Shown here piece by piece: positions 33,884-43,243 of a DNA stretch of 64,000 bases. Source of the DNA: Actinacidiphila yeochonensis CN732 (GTDB lineage Bacteria > Actinomycetota > Actinomycetes > Streptomycetales > Streptomycetaceae); contig NZ_JQNR01000004.1 of assembly GCF_000745345.1 (NCBI RefSeq), positions 310,001 through 374,000 on the forward strand, in the 5' to 3' direction. A program made the translations under genes and the position numbers. Positions within the stretch are counted from its first letter, which is position 1, and each line of letters opens with the position of its first letter. Below the pieces are notes generated by a model. It had not been told where the DNA came from, ran no database searches, and saw only the letters and a list, made by a program, of their open reading frames with translations.

Positions 33884-35233
33884 TCAGCGGAGCAGGGCGA
33901 GGACCTCGTCGCGCAGGGCTTCCATGGCCTGCTGGTCCGGGGCTTCGACGTTGAGCCGCAGCAGCGGTTCGGTGTTGGAGGGACGGAGGTTGAACCAGCG
34001 TCCGCCGCCGAGGCCGACGGTCAGACCGTCGAGCCGGTCGAGGGTCGCCCCGTCGCGCCCCAGGTAGGCGGCCTCCACCCGGTCCAGCGTCGCGGGCACG
34101 TCGGCGACCTCGGAGTTGATCTCGCCGGAGGCGGTGTAGCGGGAGTAGTCGGCGACCAGTCGCGACAGCGGCCGGTCCGCTTCGCCGAGGGCGGCCAGGA
34201 CGTGCAGGGCGGTGAGCATGCCGGTGTCGGCGCGCCAGAACTCGCGGAAGTAGTAGTGCCCGGAGTGCTCGCCGCCGAAGGCCGCGTTGTGCTCGGCCAT
34301 CAGGGCCTTCATGAAGGAGTGGCCCACGCGCGAGCGGACGGGGGTGCCGCCGTGCTCGCGGATGATCTCGACGGCGGCGGCCGAGGTGATGACGTTGTGG
34401 ACGATCGCCGATCCCGGGTCCTTGGCCAGTTCGCGGGCGGCGACCAGCCCGACGATCGCCGACGGCGGGACGGCCCGGCCGGTCTCGTCGACGAAGAAGC
34501 ACCGGTCGGCGTCCCCGTCGAAGGCGAGCCCGATGTCGGCGCCGGTGCGGCGGACCTCGGCCTGGAGGTCGACCAGGTTCTTCGGCTCCAGCGGGTTGGC
34601 CTCGTGGTGGGGGAAGGTGCCGTCCAGGTCGAAGTACATCGGCACCAGGTCGATCGGCAGGTTGGCGAAGACCGCGGGGACGGTGTGTCCGGCCATGCCG
34701 TTGGCGGCGTCCGCGACGACCTTGAGGCGGCGGATGCCGCGCAGGTCGACCAGCGAGTTCAGGTGGGCCGTGTACTGCGGCAGCAGGTCCTGACGGCTGA
34801 CGGAACCGCGCGCCGCCGCCGGTTCGGGGACGTCGCCGGTCTCCAGCCAGGTGCGGACCAGGGCGAGGCCGGTGTCCTCACCGATGGGGGCGGCCCCGGC
34901 CCGGCAGAGCTTGATGCCGTTGTACTGGGCGGGGTTGTGGCTGGCGGTGATCATCGCGCCGGGCAGGTCCAGGCTGCCGGAGGCGAAGTACAGGTAGTCG
35001 GTCGAGCCGAGTCCGGCGTCGACGACGTCGGCCCCGGCGCCGGTGGCCCCCTCGATGAACGCCTCGGCCAGGGCGGGGGAGGTGGCGCGCATGTCCCGGG
35101 CGATGACGATCCGGTCCGCGCCGGTGAGGCGGATGAACAGCGCGCCGAGATCGGCGGCGATGCCGGTGTTCAACTGCGACGGCACTTCACCGCGGATGTC
35201 GTAGGCCTTCACGAGGCGGGAGTAGTCGGGCAT
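33884..35233 (-). CDS. manB: phosphomannomutase / phosphoglucomutase
   Basis: A 449-residue alpha-D-phosphohexomutase of normal length. The phosphoserine loop is MITASHNPAQYNG (Ser98), the metal loop is AFDGDADRCF, the sugar loop is GGEHSGHYY, and the C-terminal phosphate loop is RPSNTEPLLR. It interconverts mannose- or glucose-6-phosphate and -1-phosphate, supplying GDP-mannose and cell-surface glycans. ATG at 35233 follows AAGGCAGG and begins MPDYSRLVKAYDIRG as in other actinobacterial ManB proteins. It is monocistronic here. Confidence 0.92.
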   Translation of the reverse strand: MPDYSRLVKAYDIRGEVPSQLNTGIAADLGALFIRLTGADRIVIARDMRATSPALAEAFIEGATGAGADVVDAGLGSTDYLYFASGSLDLPGAMITASHNPAQYNGIKLCRAGAAPIGEDTGLALVRTWLETGDVPEPAAARGSVSRQDLLPQYTAHLNSLVDLRGIRRLKVVADAANGMAGHTVPAVFANLPIDLVPMYFDLDGTFPHHEANPLEPKNLVDLQAEVRRTGADIGLAFDGDADRCFFVDETGRAVPPSAIVGLVAARELAKDPGSAIVHNVITSAAAVEIIREHGGTPVRSRVGHSFMKALMAEHNAAFGGEHSGHYYFREFWRADTGMLTALHVLAALGEADRPLSRLVADYSRYTASGEINSEVADVPATLDRVEAAYLGRDGATLDRLDGLTVGLGGGRWFNLRPSNTEPLLRLNVEAPDQQAMEALRDEVLALLR

Positions 35234-36616
35234 GGCCTGCCTTACGGGTTGCTGGTGCGGGGAGTCGGCGGGAGGCGGCCGGCGGTGGCCGGTCGGCCAC
35301 CCGCGTGGTCGTGTGAGGTCCGGGCTGCGCGGCCGCTTCGGGGTCCGGACGTCGCGGCCGGCTCGGCCGGTGGCCGGCCGTCCGGCCGCGCCGTCCGACG
35401 GAGGCCGTCGGGTGGCGTCCGGCACGGAGGCGCCGTGCGGCCACCGGCCGAGCCTGCCGCGGGCCGGCGGCGTCGGGCCGCGCTGGTGGTGTGCGCGCGG
35501 GTCCTTCATGGCGCGTTCGCGCCGGAGGGAGGGTGGGCGGGTGCGGGTCCCCGGGCGGTGGCCGGGATCCCACGGGTGAGGTGGGGCGCCGTGAGGGGTC
35601 CTGTCGCCGTCATGCTGCCAGAGGGACGGTGGCGCGGAAGACGGCGGCCCCGTCTCCGGTGGTCACCGTACCCCTGGCGGTCGCGAGGGCAAGCGGACGG
35701 TCCGCGCGGGAGGGGCGTCCGGGCGGGCGCCCGTCCGCGGTCCGGCCTGCGGCTCGCCCGCGGGTCCGGTCCGAGCGGGGCGGGCGCGGCGGTGGCCGGC
35801 CCCCTGCCGTGGCGGCGGGCGGTGCTGGCGAGGAGGTCCATGCGGATGGTGCTCCTTTCGGTGTCGCGCCGGGCGGGTGACGTGGGGGCCGGCCGCCTCT
35901 GATCGGGGAAGTCGGGGCGGGCCGGCGGTCGGTGGGCGCGGAGCGGGTGCTGTCCAGGTGCTGTCGTCCGGGGCCGTCCGGAGGCTGTCCGGGGGACCGG
36001 TCGCCTCGCGGGCTCGGGGCCGGCTCGGGGCCGTCTCGGCCGAGACGGCTGCCGGTGGCGCGCCACCCACTCCGGCGTGGTGGCGGCCGTGCCTGCCGGC
36101 CCCGCGTCGACGCGGAGTTCGGCTGCCCTGACCTGGGCAGACCGAACTCGGCCCAGGAGGCGTGGGGATCGGTCCGCCGACTGGGGACCTGGCTCCGCGC
36201 ACATGCTGAAGCGGGGGCAAGGAGGACTATAGATAACGTTGTTGCTTTGTCCAACACCGCCCGGCAGGGTGCCTCGCCGCCCCGCGCCGACAGGTCGCGC
36301 GCGGCTGCCCGCCCAAGTCGGAACGGGGGCAACGGGCCCTGCGCGGCGAGCCGCTGAGCCGCACCCCGGATCGGCCTGGACACCGGCCCCGCCGCGGGTT
36401 CCGAGGGTGCCGCCGGAGGGCTGGGGCCCGGGTCCTGAGGCCCCGGAAGGGCGCCGCCGCCGTCCTGCCCACGCACCCTACGCGGACGTGTGTTCGACTC
36501 CTTTGTTGCCGATACGTTACCGAGATTGATCTTGACCCCGCGCCGTGGAGCAGGTTGAAATTGCCGAACCGTAGCAACTAAACCGCTTTAAATAGCCGTT
36601 GAGGAGGCAGGTCGGA
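35234..36616. other. 1.4-kb intergenic region
   Basis: No convincing coding region. A minus-strand ATG at 35841 has AAAGGAG upstream, but its 111-residue product is only Arg/Pro/Ala-rich. The last 400 bases (from about 36220) drop in GC and contain promoter-like sequence (CTATAGATAACG at 36227-36238) and the operator at 36579, so the LacI promoter probably lies there. Confidence 0.5.
36579..36590. promoter_or_regulatory. LacI-type operator
   Basis: TAAACCGCTTTA has TAAA/TTTA arms around a CG centre, the usual form of LacI-family operators. It lies 27 bases before the GTG of the LacI-type regulator, so autoregulation and control of the downstream sugar operon are likely. Confidence 0.55.
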
Positions 36617-37654
36617 GTGATCAAGCGCGTCGTCACCATCGCGGATGTCGCGTCCCGTGCGGGCGTGTCGAAGAGCGCCGTCTCCTTCGCGCTCAACGGG
36701 CGGCCCGGTCTCGCGGAGGCGACGCGGCAGCATGTCCTCGACGTGGCGCGGGAGATGGGATGGACGCCCAACCAGCGGGCACGCTCGCTGGCGGTGTCAC
36801 GGGCCTTCGCGTTCGGCCTGATCCTCGCCCGGGCGCCGGAACTGCTGAGCTCCGACCCGTTCTACCCCTCGTTCATCGCCGGTGCCGAGTCCGTGCTGTC
36901 GAAGTCGGGCTACGCGCTCCTCCTGCAGGTGCTCGAACACCCCGCGGAGGACGCCGCCGCCTACCGCCGACTCGCCACGGAAGGGCGGGTGGACGGCGTC
37001 TTCCTGACCGACCTCCGCCACGGCGACCCGCGCGTCGCGCTGCTGAGCGAACTCGAACTGCCCGCCGTGACGTTGAACCGCTCGGACGTCCCGTCGCCGT
37101 TCCCCGCCGTGTGCCTCGACGACAGCGCTCCCGGCATCACCGCGGCGACGGAGCACCTGCTGGCGCTGGGCCACACCCGCATCGCACACGTCACCGGGCC
37201 CGTCGAGTTCATGCACTCGGTGCGCCGCCGCGACGCCTGGCGCGCCGCGCTGGCGGCGGCCGGAGTGCCCGAAGGGCCGGTCGTGGTCTCCGACTTCACC
37301 GCGTCCGGCGGCGCCGCCGCGACCAGGGAGCTGCTCGGCCTCGACGAACCGCCGACCGCCATCGTCTACGGCAACGACCTGATGGCCATGGCCGGCATGG
37401 CCGTCGCCCAGGAGCTCGGCCTCCTCGTGCCCGAGCGGCTCTCGGTGACCGGGTTCGACGACACGGAACTCGCCGCCTACGTGCATCCGACCCTGACCAC
37501 CGTACGCACCAGCCCGTTCGCCTGGGGCCAGGAGGCCGCGCGGACCCTGCTCCGCCTGGTGGACTCGGGATCGGCGCCCGACGTCGAGCTGGAGTCGCCC
37601 GAGTTGATCGTCCGCTCGTCGACGGCCCGCCCGTACGGGTCGCCCATGACGTGA
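36617..37654 (+). CDS. LacI-family transcriptional regulator of the sugar locus
   Basis: A 345-residue regulator. The N-terminal helix-turn-helix is VTIADVASRAGVSKSAVSFA followed by a hinge-helix region (NQRARSLAVSRA). The C-terminal sugar-binding domain ends with LSVTGFDDTELAAYVHPTLT. GTG at 36617 is preferred because GAGGAGG lies upstream at proper spacing and the DNA-binding domain then starts at residue 6. It sits 72 bases before the sugar transporter, on the same strand, and probably represses it in the absence of the transported glycan. Confidence 0.92.
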   Translation: MIKRVVTIADVASRAGVSKSAVSFALNGRPGLAEATRQHVLDVAREMGWTPNQRARSLAVSRAFAFGLILARAPELLSSDPFYPSFIAGAESVLSKSGYALLLQVLEHPAEDAAAYRRLATEGRVDGVFLTDLRHGDPRVALLSELELPAVTLNRSDVPSPFPAVCLDDSAPGITAATEHLLALGHTRIAHVTGPVEFMHSVRRRDAWRAALAAAGVPEGPVVVSDFTASGGAAATRELLGLDEPPTAIVYGNDLMAMAGMAVAQELGLLVPERLSVTGFDDTELAAYVHPTLTTVRTSPFAWGQEAARTLLRLVDSGSAPDVELESPELIVRSSTARPYGSPMT

Positions 37655-37726
37655 CGCCCCCGCGCGCGTCACGTCCTCACGCATTCCCCCTCACCCCGCC
37701 AGGACTTCCACCCAGTAGGAGCTTCG

Positions 37727-39010
37727 ATGAAGCGTGTCTGCATGTCCGCCGTCGCCATAGGCATGGGTCTCGCGACCCTCACAGGATGCGGCTCCTCCGG
37801 GTCCTCCGGTGACGCCGCCGGCGCGCACGGACCCATCCAGATCTGGTACTCGAACAACGCCCAGGAGATCGGCTGGGGCAACCAGATGGTCGCCGCCTGG
37901 AACAAGGCGCATCCCACGGAGAAGATCACCGCCCGGCAGGTCCCCACCGGCACCTCGTCCGAGGAGGTCATCGGCGCGGCGATCACCGCCGGCACCGAGC
38001 CGTGCCTGATCTTCAACACCTCGCCGGCGTCGGTTCCGCAGTTCCAGCAGATGGGCGGCCTGGTGCCGCTCAACAAGTTCCCCGGCGCCGCCTCCTACAT
38101 CCAGGCGCGCACCGGCGCCACGGCGGACCAGTACAAGTCGTCGGACGGCAACTTCTACCAGATGCCGTGGAAGTCGAACCCGGTGATGATCTTCTACAAC
38201 AAGAAGATCTTCCAGAAGGCGGGCATCGACCCGAAGAACCCGCCGCTGAGCACCTACACGCAGTTCCTCTCGACGGCGAAGAAGGTCGTCTCCTCCGGCG
38301 CCGCCAAGTACGCCATCTACCCGTCGCCCACCAGCGAGTTCTACCAGCCGTGGTACGACTTCTACCCGATGTTCGCGGCCGAGACCGGCGGCAAGGAGCT
38401 GGTGGAGAACGGCAAGGCGCAGTTCGACTCCGCCGCCGGCGAGCAGGTGGCCGACTTCTGGCACACGCTGTACGCGGACAACCTGGCCGGCAAGGAGTCC
38501 TACAACGGCGACGCCTTCGCCGACGGCACCTCCGCCATGGCCATCGTCGGCCCGTGGGCCATCTCGACCTACCAGAACAAGGTCGACTGGGGTGAGGTGC
38601 CGGTGCCCACCGCGCAGGCCACGCCGGCGGCCCAGGCCCACACCTTCAGCGACGCGAAGAACGCGGCGATGTACGCGTCCTGCAAGAACCAGGGGACGGC
38701 CTGGGACGTGCTGAAGTTCGCCACCAGCCAGGAGCAGGACGGCAAGCTGCTCGACATGACCGGGCAGATGCCCATGCGGACCGACCTGCAGAAGACCTAC
38801 GCGAGCTACTTCGCGAAGAACCCGTCCTACAACGACTTCGCCTCGGCCGCCGCGCGCACCGTCGAGGTCCCGCAGCTCTCGCAGTCGGTCACGATCTGGC
38901 AGGACTTCCGCAACGGCTGGGAGAAGTCGGTGATCAGCGGCCAGAACAGCACCCAGCAGTTCCTCTCCCAGACCGCCGCCCAGGCGAACAAGCTCGCAGC
39001 TCAGAAGTAG
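37727..39010 (+). CDS. sugar ABC transporter substrate-binding lipoprotein
   Basis: A 427-residue solute-binding protein of the carbohydrate (family 1) type. The lipoprotein signal ends with ATLTGC (Cys21). Further signatures are IQIWYSNNAQEIGWGNQMVA, an FYNKKIFQKAGID segment, and WAISTYQNKVDWGEVPVP. It delivers an oligosaccharide to the two permeases downstream. The ATPase subunit is missing, as is usual in streptomycetes, where a shared MsiK-type ATPase encoded elsewhere energises many sugar transporters. ATG follows AGGAGC. Confidence 0.93.
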   Translation: MKRVCMSAVAIGMGLATLTGCGSSGSSGDAAGAHGPIQIWYSNNAQEIGWGNQMVAAWNKAHPTEKITARQVPTGTSSEEVIGAAITAGTEPCLIFNTSPASVPQFQQMGGLVPLNKFPGAASYIQARTGATADQYKSSDGNFYQMPWKSNPVMIFYNKKIFQKAGIDPKNPPLSTYTQFLSTAKKVVSSGAAKYAIYPSPTSEFYQPWYDFYPMFAAETGGKELVENGKAQFDSAAGEQVADFWHTLYADNLAGKESYNGDAFADGTSAMAIVGPWAISTYQNKVDWGEVPVPTAQATPAAQAHTFSDAKNAAMYASCKNQGTAWDVLKFATSQEQDGKLLDMTGQMPMRTDLQKTYASYFAKNPSYNDFASAAARTVEVPQLSQSVTIWQDFRNGWEKSVISGQNSTQQFLSQTAAQANKLAAQK

Positions 39011-39028
39011 TGAGCTGAGGAACGTACG

Positions 39029-39949
39029 ATGAGTCAGCTCACTACACCCAAAGCACAGGGCCGGGTCCGCCGGCTGACGGCCCTGGTGGGCCGCCAGCCG
39101 ATCGGCATCCTCTTCTCCGCGCCCTACGCCGTCTTCCTCGCGGTGGTCTTCGCCTACCCGCTCGGGCTGGCCGTGTGGATCTCCTTCCACCGGTACTTCT
39201 TCGCGGCCCCCGGCGCGACCGTCGACCGGCCGTTCGTCGGACTGTCGAACTACACCGACGTCCTCAGCGACCCGGCGGTGCGCCAGGCGTTCGGCAACAT
39301 CCTCGTCTTCCTCGTCGTCAACGTGCCGCTGACGGTCCTGCTGTCCCTGGTGCTCGCCGTCGCGCTGAACGCGGCCATCCCGTTCCGCAAGTTCTTCCGC
39401 GTCAGCTACTACGTCCCCTACGTCACGGCGAGCGTCGCGGTGGTCGGCGTGTGGCTGTTCCTCTTCAACTCCACGGGACTGGTCAACCACACGCTGGGCT
39501 CCCTGGCGCCCAACCCGTCGTGGCTGGTCAACGCGCATCTCGCCATGCCGTCCATCGCGCTGTTCGTGACCTGGAAGCAGCTCGGCTTCTACATCCTGCT
39601 CTACCTGGCCGCGCTGCAGAACGTGCCGAAGGAGCTGTACGAGTCCGCCTCCGTCGACGGCGCGACGAAGTGGCGGTCGTTCTGGTCGGTCACGGTCCCG
39701 GGGGTGCGTTCGGCGACGACGCTCGTGACGCTGCTCTCCCTGGTCACCGGCGCCAACCTCTTCACCGAGCCGTACCTGCTGACCGGTGGCGGCGGGCCCG
39801 CGGGGGCCTCCGACTCCCCGGTGCTGCTCATGTACCAGAAGGGGATCGAGCAGAACCATCCCGACTTCGCCTCGGCACTCGGGGTCCTGCTGATCATCGG
39901 AGTGCTCATCGTGGCCCTGGTCAGCCGTCGATTCCTGGAGCGTGACTGA
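39029..39949 (+). CDS. sugar ABC transporter permease (MalF-like)
   Basis: A 306-residue permease with six membrane segments. The cytoplasmic EAA loop reads ELYESASVDGATKWRSFWSV. Also visible are a first helix IGILFSAPYAVFLAVVFAYP and a LFTEPYLLTGGGGPAG stretch typical of MalF-type subunits. Its stop overlaps the next start (TGATG), indicating coupling to the second permease. Confidence 0.93.
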   Translation: MSQLTTPKAQGRVRRLTALVGRQPIGILFSAPYAVFLAVVFAYPLGLAVWISFHRYFFAAPGATVDRPFVGLSNYTDVLSDPAVRQAFGNILVFLVVNVPLTVLLSLVLAVALNAAIPFRKFFRVSYYVPYVTASVAVVGVWLFLFNSTGLVNHTLGSLAPNPSWLVNAHLAMPSIALFVTWKQLGFYILLYLAALQNVPKELYESASVDGATKWRSFWSVTVPGVRSATTLVTLLSLVTGANLFTEPYLLTGGGGPAGASDSPVLLMYQKGIEQNHPDFASALGVLLIIGVLIVALVSRRFLERD

Positions 39950-40874
39950 TGGTGGACCTCGAAACCCGGGCGACGGGCGAGCGGCAGCGGCCCCGCGCGG
40001 CAGCCGACCGGACACCGGCCGGCGCGGACGAACCGCGTTCTCCCCGTGTACGCGGGCGGAGCTGGCGGCTGCTGCTCCTCCTCGCGGGCGCGCTGGCGTT
40101 CCTCTTCCCCTTCTACTACATGGTCGTGGGCTCGCTGCAGACCCACACCGACTCCGGCCTCTCCGGCGTGCTGCCCCACCCGGGCAACCTGACGTTCGCC
40201 AACTACCGGAACATCAACCAGGCGATCGACCTGGGCCGGTCGCTGCTGAACTCCGGCATCTTCACCGGCGGCGTCATCCTCGGCACCCTCGTGTTCGGCT
40301 CGATGGCCGGCTACGCGCTGGCGCAGCTGCAGTTCAGGGGCAAGAACCTGCTGTTCAACACCATGCTGCTGGTGCAGATCGTGCCCTTCCAGCTGCTGAC
40401 CATCCCGCTGTACGTGCTGATCGCGCGCGACTACGGCCTCTCCGACTCCTACCTCGCATGATCCTGCCGTTCACGATCAACTCCACCGCGGTGTTCGTGT
40501 TCCGGCAGTACTTCCTGCAACTCCCGCGCGAGCTCTTCGAAGCCGCCAGGATCGACGGCGCGACCGAACTCCGCATCCTCCTGCGCGTCGCGCTCCCGCT
40601 GATCCGGCCCGCTCTGCTCACCGCCGCGCTGCTGACCTTCGTCGGCCCGTGGAACGAGTTCCTGTGGCCGTTCCTGGTGACCAAGCAGCAGAGCATGGAG
40701 CCGCTCGCGGTCTCCCTGTCGAACTACATCACCACCGTGTCGTCGTCCGCCTCGAACCCGTTCGGCGCGATCCTGGCCGGCGCCTGCGCGCTGGCCGCTC
40801 CGGTCGTCGGACTGTTCCTGGTGTTCCAGCGTCACTTCGTCTCCACCAATCTCGGCTCCGGCGTAAAGGGCTAA
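39949..40874 (+). pseudogene. sugar ABC transporter permease (MalG-like), frameshifted
   Basis: The first frame gives helices LLLLLAGALAFLFPFYYMVV and GVILGTLVFGSMAGYALAQL, ending with DYGLSDSYLA at 40461. The continuing frame begins MILPFTINSTAVFVFRQYF and carries the EAA loop ELFEAARIDGATELRILLRV, ending FQRHFVSTNLGSGVKG at 40874. One base is missing near 40457: a Gly codon between Leu and Met would restore SYLGMILPF, the normal motif. Restored length is about 308 residues. It would be the second membrane subunit; a true loss would disable the transporter. Confidence 0.85.
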
Positions 40875-40877
40875 ACC

Positions 40878-41984
40878 ATGACCACCACCGTCCCCTCCTC
40901 CGCTCCCTCCACCCACGTTCCGTACACCCTGACCAGGGTCGGCGTCGTGATGTCGCCGCTCGCCGGCGAGCCGCTGGAGGTGGAGGGGGTCCTCAACCCG
41001 GCCGCCGGCCGCACTCCGGACGGACGGCTGCACCTGCTGCCGCGCCTGGTGTCCGAGGGCAACGTCTCCCGGGTCGGCCTCGCCGAGGTCGTCCTCGCGG
41101 ACGGCGTGCCCACGGGCGTCGAGCGCCGCGGTGTCGTCCTCGCGCCCGACGCGGGCTGGGAGCGCGGCAAGAACAACGCCGGCGTCGAGGACCCCCGCGT
41201 CACCTGGATCCCGAGCCTGGGCCAGTACGTGATGTCCTACGTCGCCTACGGGCCGATGGGTCCGAAGCCCGCTCTCGCGGTGTCGCGGAACCTCACCGAC
41301 TGGCACCGCCTCGGCCCGATCCAGTTCACCTACCAGCACGACCTCGACACGGACCTGAACCTCTTCCCCAACAAGGACGTGGTGCACTTCCCCGAGCCCG
41401 TCCCGGGCCCCGACGGGACGCCGTGCTACGCCATGCTGCACCGCCCGATGTGGGACCTGGGGTGGATGCGGCCCGGCGAGGGCGTGCACCTGCCGGCCGG
41501 CGTCACGGACGAGCGTCCCGGCATCTGGATCTCCTACGTTCCGGTGACCGAGGTCGAGCAGGACATCACCGCGCTGACCCGTCCCCGCGACCACAGGCTC
41601 GTGGCGCTGAGCGCCCACGAGTGGGAGGCGCTGAAGATCGGTGCCGGCCCGGCGCCGATCCGCGTCGAGGAGGGCTGGCTGCTCATCCACCACGGCGTCT
41701 CCGGTTCCATCGACGACCCGTTCCAGCAGAACCAGCGCGTCAGCTACGCCGCGGGCGCCATGATCCTCGACCCGGCCGACCCGTCCCGCGTCCTGGCCCG
41801 CTCGGCCGTGCCGCTGATGGCCCCCGAGACCGAGGAGGAGCGCTCGGGAACGGTCCCGAACGTGGTGTTCCCGACGGCCATCGAGGAGATCGACGGCGTG
41901 ACGTACGTCTTCTACGGCATGGCCGACGCCCACATCGGTGTCGCCCGCCTCGACCGCGACGGGGAGCAGGCACCGCGGGCATGA
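40878..41984 (+). CDS. GH130 beta-mannoside phosphorylase/hydrolase
   Basis: A 368-residue five-bladed propeller glycosidase of family GH130. Signatures are a central GVEDPRVTW segment, YVAYGPMGPKPALAVS, an HLDTDLNLFPNKD-like QHDLDTDLNLFPNKDVVHFP stretch, and IHHGVS. Family members phosphorolyse or hydrolyse beta-1,2- or beta-1,4-mannosides, and the cytoplasmic form acts on imported mannosyl oligosaccharides. Which subgroup this is cannot be decided by eye. It lies three bases after the permease and overlaps the next gene by four bases. Confidence 0.88.
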   Translation: MTTTVPSSAPSTHVPYTLTRVGVVMSPLAGEPLEVEGVLNPAAGRTPDGRLHLLPRLVSEGNVSRVGLAEVVLADGVPTGVERRGVVLAPDAGWERGKNNAGVEDPRVTWIPSLGQYVMSYVAYGPMGPKPALAVSRNLTDWHRLGPIQFTYQHDLDTDLNLFPNKDVVHFPEPVPGPDGTPCYAMLHRPMWDLGWMRPGEGVHLPAGVTDERPGIWISYVPVTEVEQDITALTRPRDHRLVALSAHEWEALKIGAGPAPIRVEEGWLLIHHGVSGSIDDPFQQNQRVSYAAGAMILDPADPSRVLARSAVPLMAPETEEERSGTVPNVVFPTAIEEIDGVTYVFYGMADAHIGVARLDRDGEQAPRA

Positions 41985-43243
41985 CCGACCCACGAGCAGA
42001 AGCGGTGCCGGTGCGGCTGGGCCTGGTCGGCTGCGGAGCGTTCGGCGGATACGTCCTCGACGCCGTCCGGGACCTCCCCGGGGTCGCGGTCGTGGCCGTC
42101 GCCGACCCCGACCCGGCCCGCCGGGACCGGCTCGCCGGCGCCCACGGCACCGCCGCGTGCGACAGCTTCGAGGCCTTGCTGGCCAGGCCGGACGTCGACG
42201 CGGTGGCCATCACCACCCCGCCGGCGACGCACGCGGCGATGGCCGTCGCGGCGCTCCGCGCCGGCAAGCACGTCTTCTGCGAGAAGCCGCTCGCCGTGTC
42301 GGCGGCCGAAGCGGCGGAGGTGCGGGACGCGGCCGACACCTCGCCGGGCGTTCTCGTCGTGGACCACGTCCTGCGCTACAACCCCGTGCTGCGGATGCTG
42401 GAACGGCTGCGCGAGGAGGGCCTTCTGGACGCCCCGCGCCGCTTCGCCTTCGAGAACGACGCCTCGGACGAGGACCTCGACCCCGGCCACTGGTTCTGGG
42501 ACCCGTCGCACAGCGGCGGCATCCTCGTCGAACACGGCGTCCACTTCTTCGACGCGGCGCGCTCGCTGCTCGGCAGCGAGCCGACCTCGGTCCAGGCCGC
42601 GGCGGTGGCCAGGGACCCCGCCGGGCCGGTGGACATCGTCGTGGCCACCGCCGTCCACCCCGGTGGGGCGGTCGCCACGCACACCCACTCGTTCACCCAC
42701 GCGCACCGCTGCGAGAGGCAGTTGACGCGCCTCGACTACGGCTTCGCCGAGGCCCGGGTGACCGGCTGGATTCCGACGTACGCCACCGTCACGGCGTGGA
42801 CCGACGACGAGGGTGCCGGCCGCTGGCAGGAGCTGCCCGCCCGCGCCGCCGAGCTGCTGCACGTCCCCGGCCTGACCCCGCACGGCGAGGACCGGGTGTC
42901 CGTCACCGTGCACCGGGACGCGGGCGCACCGGGGCCGTGCCGCGGTCGCGGTGTGGAGCGCACCGCTCCGCACCGCGTGGAAGCCGTGGTCGATCTGGGC
43001 GGGGAAGCGCGCAAGCAGTACGTCTACGCGGGCAGCGTGCGCGCGGCCTTCGCCGACCTGCTCCGCTGCGCCCGCGACGGCGGCACCCCCGTCGCCGACG
43101 CCTACGCGGGGCTCACGGCGGTGGCCGTCGCCGAGACGGCGACGCGGGCGGCGGAGAGCGGCGCCACGCTGCCCGTCGTCCTGCCGTCGGCCGCCGCGCG
43201 GGCGGGGAGCGGTTCGGGAAGGGTGCGGGTGGGCGATGTCTGA
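41981..43243 (+). CDS. Gfo/Idh/MocA-family sugar oxidoreductase
   Basis: A 420-residue NAD(P)-dependent dehydrogenase. The Rossmann fold shows VRLGLVGCGAFGGYVLDAV and AVADPDPARRD, then the catalytic-lysine motif CEKPLAVS, and a GGILVEHGVHFFD segment in the substrate domain. It probably oxidises or epimerises an imported sugar or a sugar released by the neighbouring glycosidases. It is longer than the typical 330-390 because of an insertion at about residues 300-345. ATG overlaps the GH130 stop (ATGA). Confidence 0.9.
   Translation: MTDPRAEAVPVRLGLVGCGAFGGYVLDAVRDLPGVAVVAVADPDPARRDRLAGAHGTAACDSFEALLARPDVDAVAITTPPATHAAMAVAALRAGKHVFCEKPLAVSAAEAAEVRDAADTSPGVLVVDHVLRYNPVLRMLERLREEGLLDAPRRFAFENDASDEDLDPGHWFWDPSHSGGILVEHGVHFFDAARSLLGSEPTSVQAAAVARDPAGPVDIVVATAVHPGGAVATHTHSFTHAHRCERQLTRLDYGFAEARVTGWIPTYATVTAWTDDEGAGRWQELPARAAELLHVPGLTPHGEDRVSVTVHRDAGAPGPCRGRGVERTAPHRVEAVVDLGGEARKQYVYAGSVRAAFADLLRCARDGGTPVADAYAGLTAVAVAETATRAAESGATLPVVLPSAAARAGSGSGRVRVGDV

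Noticed and set aside
35506-35841. Minus-strand ORF with an AAAGGAG site in the 1.4-kb gap
   Set aside because: The product is low-complexity Arg/Pro/Ala. A different frame ends in a kinase-like tail (AVFRATVPLAA), but no other kinase boxes are present.
36231-36244. AACGTT-centred near-palindrome as a second operator of the sugar locus
   Set aside because: Only the central six bases are symmetric and it is almost 400 bases from the LacI gene.
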